In this document: piece after piece, positions 44,581 through 53,615 of the stretch
How the letters are laid out: every line of letters begins with the position of its first letter
Numbering within the stretch: the stretch's first letter is position 1
Origin: Pseudomonas lurida
GTDB lineage: Bacteria; Pseudomonadota; Gammaproteobacteria; Pseudomonadales; Pseudomonadaceae
Direction of reading: 5' to 3'
DNA length: 64,000 nt
Assembly: GCF_002563895.1 (NCBI RefSeq)
Contig: NZ_PDJB01000001.1
Coordinates: 1,719,501 to 1,783,500, forward strand
Position numbers and translations under genes: made by a program
Notes under the pieces: model-generated
Told to the model about the DNA's origin: nothing
The model's database searches: none
What the model saw: the letters and a program-made list of their open reading frames with translations, nothing else

Positions 44581-45134
44581 GACGAAATCATCTTAGGCCA
44601 TGGCGCGAGCTGGACGTCCTTGTTGGCGGCAGCGGTTGAGCATTTACGAGCTTTTGGCGTCTAGGAGAGGCCCTTTGGCCTAATGGGCGATGCTTCACCG
44701 CTAAGGTAAGGCAGAATTCGCGGGCCGTATCTACAACCGAGTAGCACAGGTGGTGCTCTAGATACGATCTTCGAGAACTCTGGGCCCATCAAGCAGGTGC
44801 CGGCTAGGCTGAAGGCTCAAGGGGCTATCTCAAAGCTGTGCTCACGTTACTGCTGACGCACCGAACTGCTACCGCACAGGTGGGCACCCGTTTAATCACG
44901 CGAAGTGTGTTGGGCAGACGCTCACTCAGTTTCTTCCCTGAGTCGATTAGAAATTGCATGGTAGGCCAGTTTCGGACACCAACATTACCTCGAATTGCGA
45001 ACGTCAAAGTTAGCGTAGCGTGCTGCTATGTGATGGCAGACCTATTTCGCTCGGCGGCAGACCTTCAATGATGATCCTGGAACGCTTAGGATTACTCACT
45101 CAGTTCAGTTCCATCATGGAGAAGGCCACGGTTT
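44581..45134. other. Noncoding or decayed stretch
   Basis: Overlapping short frames on both strands near 44825-45071 show no start signals or recognised domains. Decayed coding sequence is possible but no parent gene could be named. Confidence 0.35.
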
Positions 45135-45917
45135 ATGGATATCGAATTTCGCGGTAATGGCATGCGTGAAAATCCGTCTGTAGGTACATGCGACGAGTAC
45201 GGCGTGAGCGGGATTACCAGCTTTGACGATTTGACCGAAGCTCGGCGTAAGATTGCTGAAACGCACCCAGGCTTTAAGCCTCTGTTCTCGCTCGATGATC
45301 TGCACCAAGCCCGTTACACCTCGGGGCATGTGCGCAATAATTTAGGGATGGACGATGCATCGGAGCAGGACATAGCGGGTTTACCTCCAGAGTGCTTTGA
45401 GAATGGTGAATACATTGGCTATCCGACTACGAAAGCGGAGTTCGCAATCTGTCTTCGCAATTTCATGAGCCTGGTTGCAGCCACGTCCTTCGAGGATGCT
45501 TGCGCTCATGGTTTGACGTTAGATCAGCAGGCCCTCCAGGAGTGGATCGGTTACCAGAACAACCCTATCTCTCTTCTAGAGCAGCCCCTTTCAGCGCTCT
45601 TGGTGCCCGTTCAGCATTCTTGCCAGGTACTCGCCGCTTTTCCGAATGGCTATTTCACTTCCGACCTAGATCCTGCGAAAAACTTTGCGGTTGCGCGTCA
45701 CTTTTCAGAAGCACATGGCTATGAGTTGATGGGTGTAGGTGCTTCTTACATCGGCTTCATTCGTGCTGAACCGCCTGATACATCCCTTGCTAACGTCGTA
45801 GCCCAAGACTTCTGTGCGCTCTACAACACTAACGATGAAGATCTACAAGCACGCATTTCCGCAGTCGCACAGGCGATCTCTGGTCGGACATATTTGTGGC
45901 TCCGTTACGTGGAGTGA
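45135..45917 (+). CDS. Unrecognised 260-residue protein
   Basis: It starts MDIEFRGNGMRENPS, with GGAGAAGG upstream. The protein is soluble and acidic, with no signal peptide. Notable segments are FKPLFSLDDLHQARY, a middle rich in Leu/Gln, and VLAAFPNGYFTSDLDPAKNF. The last third looks alpha/beta. No catalytic motif or family was recognised. It is the last island-like gene before a GC-rich block. Confidence 0.6.
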   Translation: MDIEFRGNGMRENPSVGTCDEYGVSGITSFDDLTEARRKIAETHPGFKPLFSLDDLHQARYTSGHVRNNLGMDDASEQDIAGLPPECFENGEYIGYPTTKAEFAICLRNFMSLVAATSFEDACAHGLTLDQQALQEWIGYQNNPISLLEQPLSALLVPVQHSCQVLAAFPNGYFTSDLDPAKNFAVARHFSEAHGYELMGVGASYIGFIRAEPPDTSLANVVAQDFCALYNTNDEDLQARISAVAQAISGRTYLWLRYVE

Positions 45918-46069
45918 GCTTCGTGCGCAGCAAAAGCCCGGCTGAATAGATACCTGAGCTTGTGAGAGGTCTGGGGTTTTTGGCAGCCATGTAGGAGGGC
46001 ATTTGCTTTACGCTTTTTGTTCAGCCACGGCGGTGGTGCTACTGAGTCAAGCAAGATCTGACTGACTTA

Positions 46070-46210
46070 CGTCTGTTGGCGAGCCGCTGTGCGCGGGCGG
46101 GCTGTCGTAAACCGAGCTCCCGCGTCCCGCCGTATCTCGGCCCTGCGGGCGTCCATCCTTCACGCCTTCGGCTGTGCCAGCCCGCGCGCTCCGCTTGCTC
46201 CGGTTACTCA
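46070..46210. other. GC-rich hairpin cluster, copy B
   Basis: A sharply GC-rich block inside low-GC surroundings, with several short stems (GGCGGG/CCCGCC, GGCCCTGCGGGC, GCCTTCGGC). It ends in CGCGCTCCGCTTGCT (46185-46199), the same 15-mer as at 36390-36404. The rest of the 45918-46583 gap holds no gene. Confidence 0.5.
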
Positions 46211-46583
46211 GCGTTTTCCGACGTACTGTGGTTAAGCCGGATTGACGATCTCAGATTCCCAGCTGACTCGGTCTAGTGGAAGGATCAGAGAAGCATCAGC
46301 TATTCAGATTGCTTCCCACCCAACTGGGAAAGGCGGCCTTCAATGGACAAGAAGCTAAATCAGCCAAGTTGGTCTCAGTAAATATTCACCAACCCTAAAA
46401 ATTGAAGTGCGAATTGTTATTAAAATTAATATTACTTGGGGTTAGTGTGATAAGCATAAGAAACAATCTATTTAAGCTGCGCGTGAGAAAAAAGCTCAAT
46501 AATTATACTTGCCTGCCGATACCCTCCCTGATCAATGGCACGCCTCAAGGTTAACCAGATCTCCCCTATGAAGAGAAAGCTCT

Positions 46584-48224
46584 ATGACTTGGTTTTTGAA
46601 CTTACGCCTTGCGGCAAAATTGTCCATATCATTCTTGATATGCGCATTGATAACTATCGCGATTGGGCTCGTCGGGATGAACGGCAACTCGCGGCTGGGC
46701 GACGCGATTTCATCTGTATTTAGCAATAATATAACTTCAATTAACAAGGTAAATGAAGCTCTGCAGCAAGTGATTTATCACAATAGAGACCTATACTTGT
46801 TGCTAGCACAAAAAGCTGATGGTGCAGCTGAGAGGGAACTCGCAACCACTCAAAAATCATTATCTGATCGTCAGCGTGCTGTAGAGAAAGCATTTGCTAT
46901 TTATCGTAGCACCCCGCTGCGCGATGACGAAAAGGCCTTAGGTGATAATTTTGAACGGGATTGGCCTGCTTATATAAAATCGGGAGAGAAGTTCGCCAAT
47001 ACGTTGATGTCGGGGGATTTGCCAGGGGCGAGATTGCAACTGATAGGAGACGTCAGCGATAAGTACGGTTTCGCTGAGAAAGAAATGCTAGGGATAATTG
47101 CATCTAACAATGATCAAGCAGACGATCTCCGAAGTGAAAGCGATGCTCTCATTCAAAGTTCTAAGCTAACGATGATTGCAGGTATGGTAATCGCGTTCGT
47201 CCTGGCAATGGGCCTGGGTCTTCTTATTACGCGACTCATTACACGGCCACTCTCCTATGCAGTATCGGCTGCGGAGCGTATTGCAGGTGGAGATCTTACG
47301 CAACGTATTGACGCAGGTAGCCAGGACGAAACCGGGAAATTACTGTCCTCCCTAGATGGGATGCAGGCGAGCCTTCGAAGCACAATTCAAAATATATCCA
47401 GTGCATCAGATCAGCTCGCCTCGGCAGCAGAAGAACTGAGTGTCGTAACGGACGAGAGCACACGGGGTCTTACTCAGCAGAACAGCGAAATTGAACAGGC
47501 TGCTACCGCTGTAAATGAAATGACAGCTGCAGTCGATGAAGTCGCTCGCAATGCCGTTTCTACAGCAGAAATATCGCAAAGAACCAATCAAGACGCCATG
47601 GCTGGCAAAAGTAAGGTTGGAGAAGCTGTTGTAGCGATTGAAGGAATGGTTGGGGAAATCAACTCATCGAGCTCGCAGGTTCAAGAGCTTGCTCATCAGA
47701 CGAAAGAAATCAGCAAGGTGCTTGAGGTCATCAGGTCGATTGCTGACCAAACCAATCTCCTAGCTCTGAATGCGGCCATTGAAGCTGCTCGAGCGGGCGA
47801 GCAAGGTCGCGGATTTGCAGTAGTAGCTGACGAGGTAAGAGCTTTAGCTCATCGTACCCAATCATCGACTATTGAAATCGAGGGGATGATTAACGCTGCT
47901 CAGACAAGCGCTACCTCTGTAGTAGAAACCATGACTAAGAGTCAGAGCCAGGCAACTAACACACGTCAGCTTGCGCAGGCTGCAGGCATTGCTCTGGAGT
48001 CAATCACTGAGGGTGTAGCTGCAATCACAGAACGCAATCTGGTTATCGCAAGCGCGTCAGAAGAACAGGCACAGGTTGCTCGTGAGGTAGATCGTAACCT
48101 CGTCAACATTCAAAGCTTGTCAGCTCAAACTGCTACAGGAGCACATCAGACAAATGCCTCGAGCCACGAGCTCTCAAGGCTTGCAGTATCCTTCAACCAG
48201 TTGGTAGCCAAATTTAAGCTTTAG
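46584..48224 (+). CDS. Methyl-accepting chemotaxis protein
   Basis: This 546-residue chemoreceptor starts [14 protein letters not shown]. It has a membrane segment at about 12-32, a four-helix-bundle periplasmic ligand domain (about 35-190), a second segment (about 192-215, [19 protein letters not shown]) and HAMP. A cytoplasmic signalling rod follows, with the conserved hairpin tip [20 protein letters not shown]. No C-terminal CheR pentapeptide is present. The ligand is unknown. The base composition is AT-richer than core genes, which suggests acquisition. Confidence 0.92.
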   Translation: MTWFLNLRLAAKLSISFLICALITIAIGLVGMNGNSRLGDAISSVFSNNITSINKVNEALQQVIYHNRDLYLLLAQKADGAAERELATTQKSLSDRQRAVEKAFAIYRSTPLRDDEKALGDNFERDWPAYIKSGEKFANTLMSGDLPGARLQLIGDVSDKYGFAEKEMLGIIASNNDQADDLRSESDALIQSSKLTMIAGMVIAFVLAMGLGLLITRLITRPLSYAVSAAERIAGGDLTQRIDAGSQDETGKLLSSLDGMQASLRSTIQNISSASDQLASAAEELSVVTDESTRGLTQQNSEIEQAATAVNEMTAAVDEVARNAVSTAEISQRTNQDAMAGKSKVGEAVVAIEGMVGEINSSSSQVQELAHQTKEISKVLEVIRSIADQTNLLALNAAIEAARAGEQGRGFAVVADEVRALAHRTQSSTIEIEGMINAAQTSATSVVETMTKSQSQATNTRQLAQAAGIALESITEGVAAITERNLVIASASEEQAQVAREVDRNLVNIQSLSAQTATGAHQTNASSHELSRLAVSFNQLVAKFKL

Positions 48225-48232
48225 ACCCCACA

Positions 48233-48263
48233 GAAAAGTGCGCTTTTGCTGGCGCACTTTTCA
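48233..48263 (+). terminator. Terminator of the chemoreceptor gene
   Basis: GAAAAGTGCGC / GCGCACTTTTC is a perfect 11-bp stem around TTTTGCTG. It begins 9 bases after the stop codon. Confidence 0.88.
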
Positions 48264-48270
48264 TCTTTCG

Positions 48271-48423
48271 CTAAGCACGCACGGCATAACCCGACCCTTT
48301 GAAGCGGCCATTACCTGAACAAACAACGTAAACGTTTTCGCACCCCTTCTTCGTCTCGCTGCAATGGGCCGTGCAGGTGACGCTCGCAATCGCAGCAACA
48401 CGGATAACTGTGAGATGCTTCAT
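48271..48423 (-). CDS. Doubtful small exported protein
   Basis: A frame of 50 residues (MKHLTVIRVAAIASVTC.., ending CSGNGRFKGSGYAVRA) with four cysteines. It has signal-like hydrophobicity and overlaps no other gene, but the ribosome site is weak and no family was recognised. Confidence 0.3.
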   Translation of the reverse strand: MKHLTVIRVAAIASVTCTAHCSETKKGCENVYVVCSGNGRFKGSGYAVRA

Positions 48424-48516
48424 CTCTAGCCAGGATGTAAAACCAGTTTCAAATTTCCGAATAAAACTTCTGCGCTGCTCGCGACGTCCACTGACGTAGT
48501 CACTGAAGGATTGCAC

Positions 48517-49794
48517 ATGATTGCTCGTTGGCGTTGGGTAACGAATCAACTCACCAAACGGCTGTGGTTCAGAGCCTCCCTATTCTCCCTTCTAGGGGTG
48601 GCTACGGCACTGCTCGCTGTTGTATTCAAAGACTTCATTCCGGAGTCATTGCCAGCGCGCATCGGCGCAGATGCCGTAGACAAAATTCTGGGGATCATTG
48701 CCTCCAGCATGCTGGCCGTCACAACCTTCTCGTTGAGCACAATGGTCACCGCTTATGGGGCCGCGAGCAGCGGAGTGACACCGCGCGCCACCACCTTGGT
48801 AATGGAAGACACGACGACCCAAAATGCCCTTGCCACGTTTATAGGCTCATTCCTGTTTAGCCTGGTGGGGATCATCGCGTTGAGCACGGGTGCTTATGGC
48901 ACGCAAGGTCGGGTGTTGCTGTTCGCAGTGACGATAATTGTGGTGATCTTGATCGTTTACACCCTCTTGCGCTGGATCGACCACCTGTCAAAACTTGGAC
49001 GGGTGGGAGAAACCATCGACCGCGTCGAGAAGGCTGCGATAACGGCAATCACTCAACGAGTTCAGTGGCCCTACTTAGGCGGTTCAGCTTACCCGACCGA
49101 TCTTTCGCTACCTCCTGGCGCAATCACAGTCAAAAGTGAGCTGACAGGTTACGTGCAACATATTGATGTAAGCGCACTCGGAGCTTTCGCGCAGGACGAT
49201 CAAGTACAGATTTATCTGGAGGTGCTTCCGGGGACATTTGTGCACGAGGGAATGCCACTCCTGCATATTGTGAGCTTGGGCAACACGTCGGACGGTGATA
49301 TCGATACTGCACGTGAGATGGTTCTAGAGGCTCTGACGATAGGCGTCCGTCGAACCTTTGAAAATGATCCACGCTTCGGACTTTGTGTTCTCTCGGAAAT
49401 CGCTTCTCGCGCCTTATCGCCTGCGGTGAACGACCCAGGAACAGCCATCGATGTCATTGGCCGGGGAGTGAGGACTCTAACTTGCTGGAGCAAACCTCAC
49501 GTCTCTGGCTCGCAAACAGACCAAAGGTGTAAACAGGTCTTTATCCGAGGATTGACGGTTGATGATCTGTTCGATGATTTTTTTGCCCCGATCAGCAGGG
49601 ACGGTGCAGCTTTGCTGGAAGTTAACGTGCGCCTGGTGAAAGCCCTCATCAGTCTCGCTGAAATAAACCCAGCGATCTTTAAAGATCCATGCGACACGCA
49701 CGTGGATCTTCTGATGACTCGTGCAGAGACCACGTTAGCGCTGCAGCATGAGAAGGATCAACTGAACGCTCTGGCTAGAACGATGACACGATAA
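48517..49794 (+). CDS. DUF2254 membrane protein
   Basis: ATG 48517 (MIARWRWVTNQLTKR) has GAAGGA seven bases upstream; a TTG two codons earlier is unlikely. The protein has 425 residues with about four membrane segments in the first 160 (SLFSLLGVATALLAVVF, IASSMLAVTTFSLSTMV, GSFLFSLVGIIALST, VTIIVVILIVYTLL). A conserved soluble C-terminal domain follows (SPAVNDPGTAIDVIG). This matches the DUF2254 family, of unknown function, possibly a channel or transporter-like protein. It converges on a ClC gene. Confidence 0.85.
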   Translation: MIARWRWVTNQLTKRLWFRASLFSLLGVATALLAVVFKDFIPESLPARIGADAVDKILGIIASSMLAVTTFSLSTMVTAYGAASSGVTPRATTLVMEDTTTQNALATFIGSFLFSLVGIIALSTGAYGTQGRVLLFAVTIIVVILIVYTLLRWIDHLSKLGRVGETIDRVEKAAITAITQRVQWPYLGGSAYPTDLSLPPGAITVKSELTGYVQHIDVSALGAFAQDDQVQIYLEVLPGTFVHEGMPLLHIVSLGNTSDGDIDTAREMVLEALTIGVRRTFENDPRFGLCVLSEIASRALSPAVNDPGTAIDVIGRGVRTLTCWSKPHVSGSQTDQRCKQVFIRGLTVDDLFDDFFAPISRDGAALLEVNVRLVKALISLAEINPAIFKDPCDTHVDLLMTRAETTLALQHEKDQLNALARTMTR

Positions 49795-49797
49795 GGT

Positions 49798-51120
49798 CTA
49801 TCGAGCTGGATTCTTTGGCGCGGCAGCAGGTTCTGCACTCTCGAGAAAGCCTCGCGCCAATTGCTGGTACAACTCAGGGCCCATTCTCGAACTGACAGCT
49901 TTGGCGATCAGGGCTACCGCCATGAGACTGATCACCATGCTGTGGCTATCAATCATCTCCATCACAATGATTGCGGAGGTGATTGGCGACTGAGTAACTG
50001 CAGCCAGAAATCCGACCATGCAGAGTGCAATAGTGGGCTGCGCGGCCAGATGGAATAGCTCTGCGGTATTGGCGCCGACTGCGGCCCCTACAGCGAGCGA
50101 GGGGGCGAAAATACCTCCTGGAATACCAGAGAAGTAGGTCACTACGGTCGCTAAGAAGCGAGTAATGGGGGCGTGCCATGGCAGGACTACATCGGATGCG
50201 ATGACCTGAGAAGTAATGCCGTACCCACTACCGAACGACATTCCGCCGCTCAACCAACCTAAGATGGCGACGACCAATCCACAGATGCCGGCAAACCACA
50301 CCGGGTGCAGGCGCCGCCATTGCCAGATGATGAAGTGTGGATGCCGCTGCGGCCATAACAACATTCGACTAAACAAACCACCCAATAGCCCACATCCAAT
50401 TCCTATGACTAATGCCGGGACGACAATGTCGAGGTTTATGTCCTGAATGCCGAAATGACCGAAGTAGTTGTAGTTTCCCTGCAAGGCAATGGCAACCATC
50501 CCAGAGAGGATGATGGTGCTAAGAAGAACGCCGCTGGTACGGGTCTCTAGCTTGCGTCCTAGTTCTTCTACAGCGAATGCGATCCCTGCTAGGGGCGTAT
50601 TGAATGCTGCCGCAATACCCGCTGCACCTCCCGCCAGAATGAGATCCTCGCTGCGGACGATTCGCGCATTGGGCAGGAAGCGGTGGAAGAAGTGCATGAT
50701 GGATGCGGCAACCTGAACTGAGGGGCCCTCACGCCCCGCCGAAAAGCCGCCGGTCAGCGCCAGAGTTCCAAGGCTTATCTTGGCGAAAGCAATGTGCAAT
50801 GAAGCCAGTCTGTTAATGGGCTTACCTTGACGTGCAAGTCGTGTTGCTGCGATTACCTGAGGTATTCCGCTGCCTTGGGCGCCTTCGAAAAAGCGCGTCG
50901 TCAGCCAGACTACGAGCATGCCGATCAGTGGGGTGTAAATAAGAGGAAGCCATGCTCGCTCAGCGGTCTGTTGAGCAAACTGTGCCAGTGCCATGTCTGC
51001 CAGCCTTGCGAAAGCCACCACCAGTAGGCCTGCAATGGTTGCCGCAATCCATAACGTGACCCTGGTGCGCCAGCGCATTGAGGCAAAGCCTCGGCGTAAC
51101 AGCATTATCGGTTTGATCAC
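49798..51120 (-). CDS. ClC-family chloride channel / antiporter
   Basis: This 440-residue membrane protein has the ClC selectivity motifs: GSGIPQ, GREGPSVQ, and GIFAPSLAVGAA. About ten membrane helices are expected. The GIP..Q variant replaces Glu of E. coli GSGIPE. The gating glutamate in GREGP is present, so coupled Cl-/H+ exchange is possible. There is no CBS tail. Only three bases separate its stop from that of the DUF2254 gene on the other strand. Role: possibly acid or ionic stress; inferred from the family. Confidence 0.9.
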   Translation of the reverse strand: MIKPIMLLRRGFASMRWRTRVTLWIAATIAGLLVVAFARLADMALAQFAQQTAERAWLPLIYTPLIGMLVVWLTTRFFEGAQGSGIPQVIAATRLARQGKPINRLASLHIAFAKISLGTLALTGGFSAGREGPSVQVAASIMHFFHRFLPNARIVRSEDLILAGGAAGIAAAFNTPLAGIAFAVEELGRKLETRTSGVLLSTIILSGMVAIALQGNYNYFGHFGIQDINLDIVVPALVIGIGCGLLGGLFSRMLLWPQRHPHFIIWQWRRLHPVWFAGICGLVVAILGWLSGGMSFGSGYGITSQVIASDVVLPWHAPITRFLATVVTYFSGIPGGIFAPSLAVGAAVGANTAELFHLAAQPTIALCMVGFLAAVTQSPITSAIIVMEMIDSHSMVISLMAVALIAKAVSSRMGPELYQQLARGFLESAEPAAAPKNPAR

Positions 51121-51195
51121 CCGAAGGGCTCCCTTGAAGTCGCCATATTGACCGCAAGACTAACCAAATAAGCAGCTCGTTCCAAACAGCTTTGG

Positions 51196-51450
51196 CGGAG
51201 TCGCTCGACAGGCTTTTTTTGCGCCCATGGGTACAGCCTGAAAGATGTGATCAATCTGCTTGATCCACAAGCAGGTCGTCGCGCTCCAGTATCCGAACCT
51301 AAAGCCAAACGCAAGGCCCGCCAGGTGAAGGTTTATAAGAACCCACACACCGGTGAAACCATTGAGACGAAAGGTGGTAATCACAGAGGCTTGAAACAGT
51401 GGAAAAGTGATCACGGCGCGGCGACTGTTGAGTCCTGGCTCAACAAGTAG
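51196..51450 (+). pseudogene. Truncated MvaT/MvaU-type (H-NS family) gene
   Basis: The C-terminal DNA-binding domain is complete (KVYKNPHTGETIETKGG, NHRGLKQWKSDHG, ATVESWLNK), with the preceding YSLKDVINLLDP linker region of MvaU. The N-terminal oligomerisation coil is absent. Upstream frame reading shows only scrambled sequence across a T7 run. The only in-frame start is GTG 51247, with no good ribosome site. It is either a dead remnant or, if expressed, a monomeric DNA-binding fragment. A real terminator follows. Confidence 0.78.
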
Positions 51451-51465
51451 TTTTAGCGCTCGAAT

Positions 51466-51494
51466 AAAATGGGCCCGGGAGGGCCCTTTTTTTT
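51466..51494 (+). terminator. Terminator after the mvaU-like remnant
   Basis: GGGCCC-GGGA-GGGCCC stem followed by eight T. It begins about 20 bases after the stop codon, showing that the 3' end of the gene is preserved. Confidence 0.88.
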
Positions 51495-51694
51495 GGTGCT
51501 TAAAAACACTAACGCGTTTGCTCTCTCGCTCCTCGTTGATCGAAAGATACCTGATGCTGTTGTATCCCTCGTACGCCGTGATTTTCTGTCGTGTAGCATC
51601 GTCAGCTACCAGACTTCCGCGCCGGTAATTAAAAGGCTGCAGGAACGGATTATGTAGTTGAGCATTTTCCTATGCCACGCAATGTAACCTTGCA

Positions 51695-51720
51695 AAAGGC
51701 GCCTCAAACTAAGGCGCCTT
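51695..51720 (-). terminator. Terminator of the transketolase operon
   Basis: AAAGGCGCC / GGCGCCTT stem with TCAAACTAA loop. Read on the minus strand it ends in a T run, 10 bases after the stop of the C-terminal transketolase subunit. Confidence 0.85.
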
Positions 51721-51730
51721 GCACAGAGGC

Positions 51731-52753
51731 CTACAGCCAAGCTTTGATTTGCGCACATACAGCTGCTGTTGAGATGCCATACCGATCATGTAGCGTCGGC
51801 AGTGCGCCCGCGTCCAGGAATGCGTCGGGTAAAGCGATTTGCCGGAAGGTAGGAGTTACGCCGTTACGCAGAAGTAACCCTGCAACAGCCTCGCCGAGTC
51901 CACCGATAATCGAGCTGTTTTCGGCTGTGACTACCAAACGTCCGGACTTTCGGGCTTCAGCCAAGATGGTTTGCTCATCTAGCGGCTTGATGGTTGGGAC
52001 GTGTAGCACTGCGACTTCGATACCGTCCGCCTGAAGCTGCTTTGCTGCTTCCAATGAACGCATCGTCATCAGACCCGTAGAGATGATCAGAACATCGTTA
52101 CCAGTGCGCAGAGTTTTGGCTTTACCGATCTCGAATTTGTAGCCGTACTCGTCCAGCACCAGCGGGACATTGCCACGCAGTAAACGCATGTAGACCGGGC
52201 CTTGATGCGCAGCGATTGCAGGCACGGCCTGCTCGATTTCCAGTGCATCGCAGGGATCGACGATCATCAGGTTTGGCATCGCGCGGAAGATCGCTAGGTC
52301 ATCGGTGGCCTGGTGGCTTGGGCCATACCCTGTGGTGAGGCCGGGTAAACCGCAGACGATTTTGACGTTAAGGTTTTCTTCTGATATCGCCATGCAAATG
52401 AAGTCATACGCGCGGCGAGATGCGAACACGGCATATGTAGTGGCGAAGGGTACGAAACCTTCCCGCGCCATGCCTGCCGCAGCGCTCATGAGCAATTGTT
52501 CGGCCATCCCCATTTGATAAAAGCGATCCGGGTGTGCCTTGGCGAAGATGTGCAGGTCGGTGTACTTGGACAGGTCAGCGGAGAGACCGACGATGTCCGA
52601 GCGCTGGTCAGCCAATGCAGCCAATGCGTGTCCGAACGGGGCCGATTTAGTCGCTTGGCCTTCAGAGGCAATAGAAGCGATCATCGCCGAGGTAGTCAGG
52701 CGTTTTTTGCTTGGCTCGCCAGTTGAAGTCGGAATGTTAGCGGCGTTGCTCAT
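51731..52753 (-). CDS. Transketolase-like protein, C-terminal subunit
   Basis: This 340-residue protein carries the pyrimidine-binding domain (HPDRFYQMGMAEQLLMSAAAG with the cofactor-activating Glu) and the C-terminal regulatory domain (TENSSIIGGLGEAVAGLL). It is the second half of a split transketolase; its start overlaps the stop of the N-terminal subunit by four bases, so a heteromer is expected. Split enzymes of this kind handle unusual sugars in catabolic gene clusters. The sugar here is unknown. Preceding MFS and SDR genes point to a carbohydrate or polyol pathway. Confidence 0.9.
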   Translation of the reverse strand: MSNAANIPTSTGEPSKKRLTTSAMIASIASEGQATKSAPFGHALAALADQRSDIVGLSADLSKYTDLHIFAKAHPDRFYQMGMAEQLLMSAAAGMAREGFVPFATTYAVFASRRAYDFICMAISEENLNVKIVCGLPGLTTGYGPSHQATDDLAIFRAMPNLMIVDPCDALEIEQAVPAIAAHQGPVYMRLLRGNVPLVLDEYGYKFEIGKAKTLRTGNDVLIISTGLMTMRSLEAAKQLQADGIEVAVLHVPTIKPLDEQTILAEARKSGRLVVTAENSSIIGGLGEAVAGLLLRNGVTPTFRQIALPDAFLDAGALPTLHDRYGISTAAVCAQIKAWL

Positions 52754-53598
52754 TGGTCTTTTCCTTCTTCAAGGTTGCTCAGTGCCAGATCCCATTCGTG
52801 TTCTTCCACGCGGATGAAGTGGGTCTTCTCGCGGGTTTCCAGGAACGGCACGCCTTTACCCATTTTTGTGTCGCAGATGATCACCCGTGGCTGAGTGCCA
52901 GAATGATTGCGTGCGGCATCGAACGCGGTGACCAGTGCCTCCAAGTCATTGCCGTCGACTCGCTGGGTGAACCAGCCGAAAGCTTGCCAGCGATCGACGA
53001 TGGGCTCGAAGGATAGGATTTCACTGGAGTAACCATCGGCTTGCTGGTTGTTGACGTCGACGATGGCGATTAGGTTGTCGAGCTTCCAGTGCGATGCCGA
53101 CATCACGGCTTCCCAAGTCGAGCCTTCATTCAGTTCGCCGTCCGACAGCAAGTTGTAAACGAAGGAGGACGAGCCTTTGCGTTTGAGGCCGAGACAGGCA
53201 CCCACTGCGATGCCCAAGCCCTGACCCAGCGAACCACCGGTGATTTCCATGCCGGGGGTGTAGGCGGCCATTCCCGACATCGGCAGGCGGCTGTCATCCG
53301 AACCGTAGGTTTCCAACTCATCGAGTGGGATGATTTCGGCTTCGATCAAGGCCGCGTACAGCGCAATCGCGTAGTGACCGATGGAGAGATAGAAGCGATC
53401 TCGCTGTTCCCATTCAGGATCTTCTGGCCGATGGTTCATGGCATGGAAGTAGGAGACCGCCAGCAGGTCGGCAGCACCGAGGGCCTGGCCAACATAGCCC
53501 TGTCCTTGTACTTGTCCCATTCGCAGCGCATGGCGGCGGATATTATGTGCGCGTTCAACCAGGGTCGTGGATGAAGCGAGTGAAGGATTAGTAGTCAT
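52750..53598 (-). CDS. Transketolase-like protein, N-terminal subunit
   Basis: This 282-residue subunit binds thiamine diphosphate through GDGELNEGSTWEA and the ..NNQQADG segment. It has the catalytic histidine region GHYAIALYAAL. It pairs with the C-terminal subunit encoded immediately downstream in a translationally coupled frame. It lies 18 bases downstream of the MFS gene on the same strand. Substrate is undetermined: split transketolases are known from apulose phosphate and sulfosugar pathways, but no matching kinase is seen here. Confidence 0.9.
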   Translation of the reverse strand: MTTNPSLASSTTLVERAHNIRRHALRMGQVQGQGYVGQALGAADLLAVSYFHAMNHRPEDPEWEQRDRFYLSIGHYAIALYAALIEAEIIPLDELETYGSDDSRLPMSGMAAYTPGMEITGGSLGQGLGIAVGACLGLKRKGSSSFVYNLLSDGELNEGSTWEAVMSASHWKLDNLIAIVDVNNQQADGYSSEILSFEPIVDRWQAFGWFTQRVDGNDLEALVTAFDAARNHSGTQPRVIICDTKMGKGVPFLETREKTHFIRVEEHEWDLALSNLEEGKDQ

Positions 53599-53615
53599 GG
53601 TGAAACTCCATTAAC

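Noticed and set aside
44825-45071. Overlapping frames of 60 and 77 residues
   Set aside because: Neither has a start signal or recognisable family; composition fits noncoding or decayed sequence.
46076-46276. Small plus-strand frame in the GC-rich block
   Set aside because: It is made of the hairpin sequence and has no protein-like pattern.
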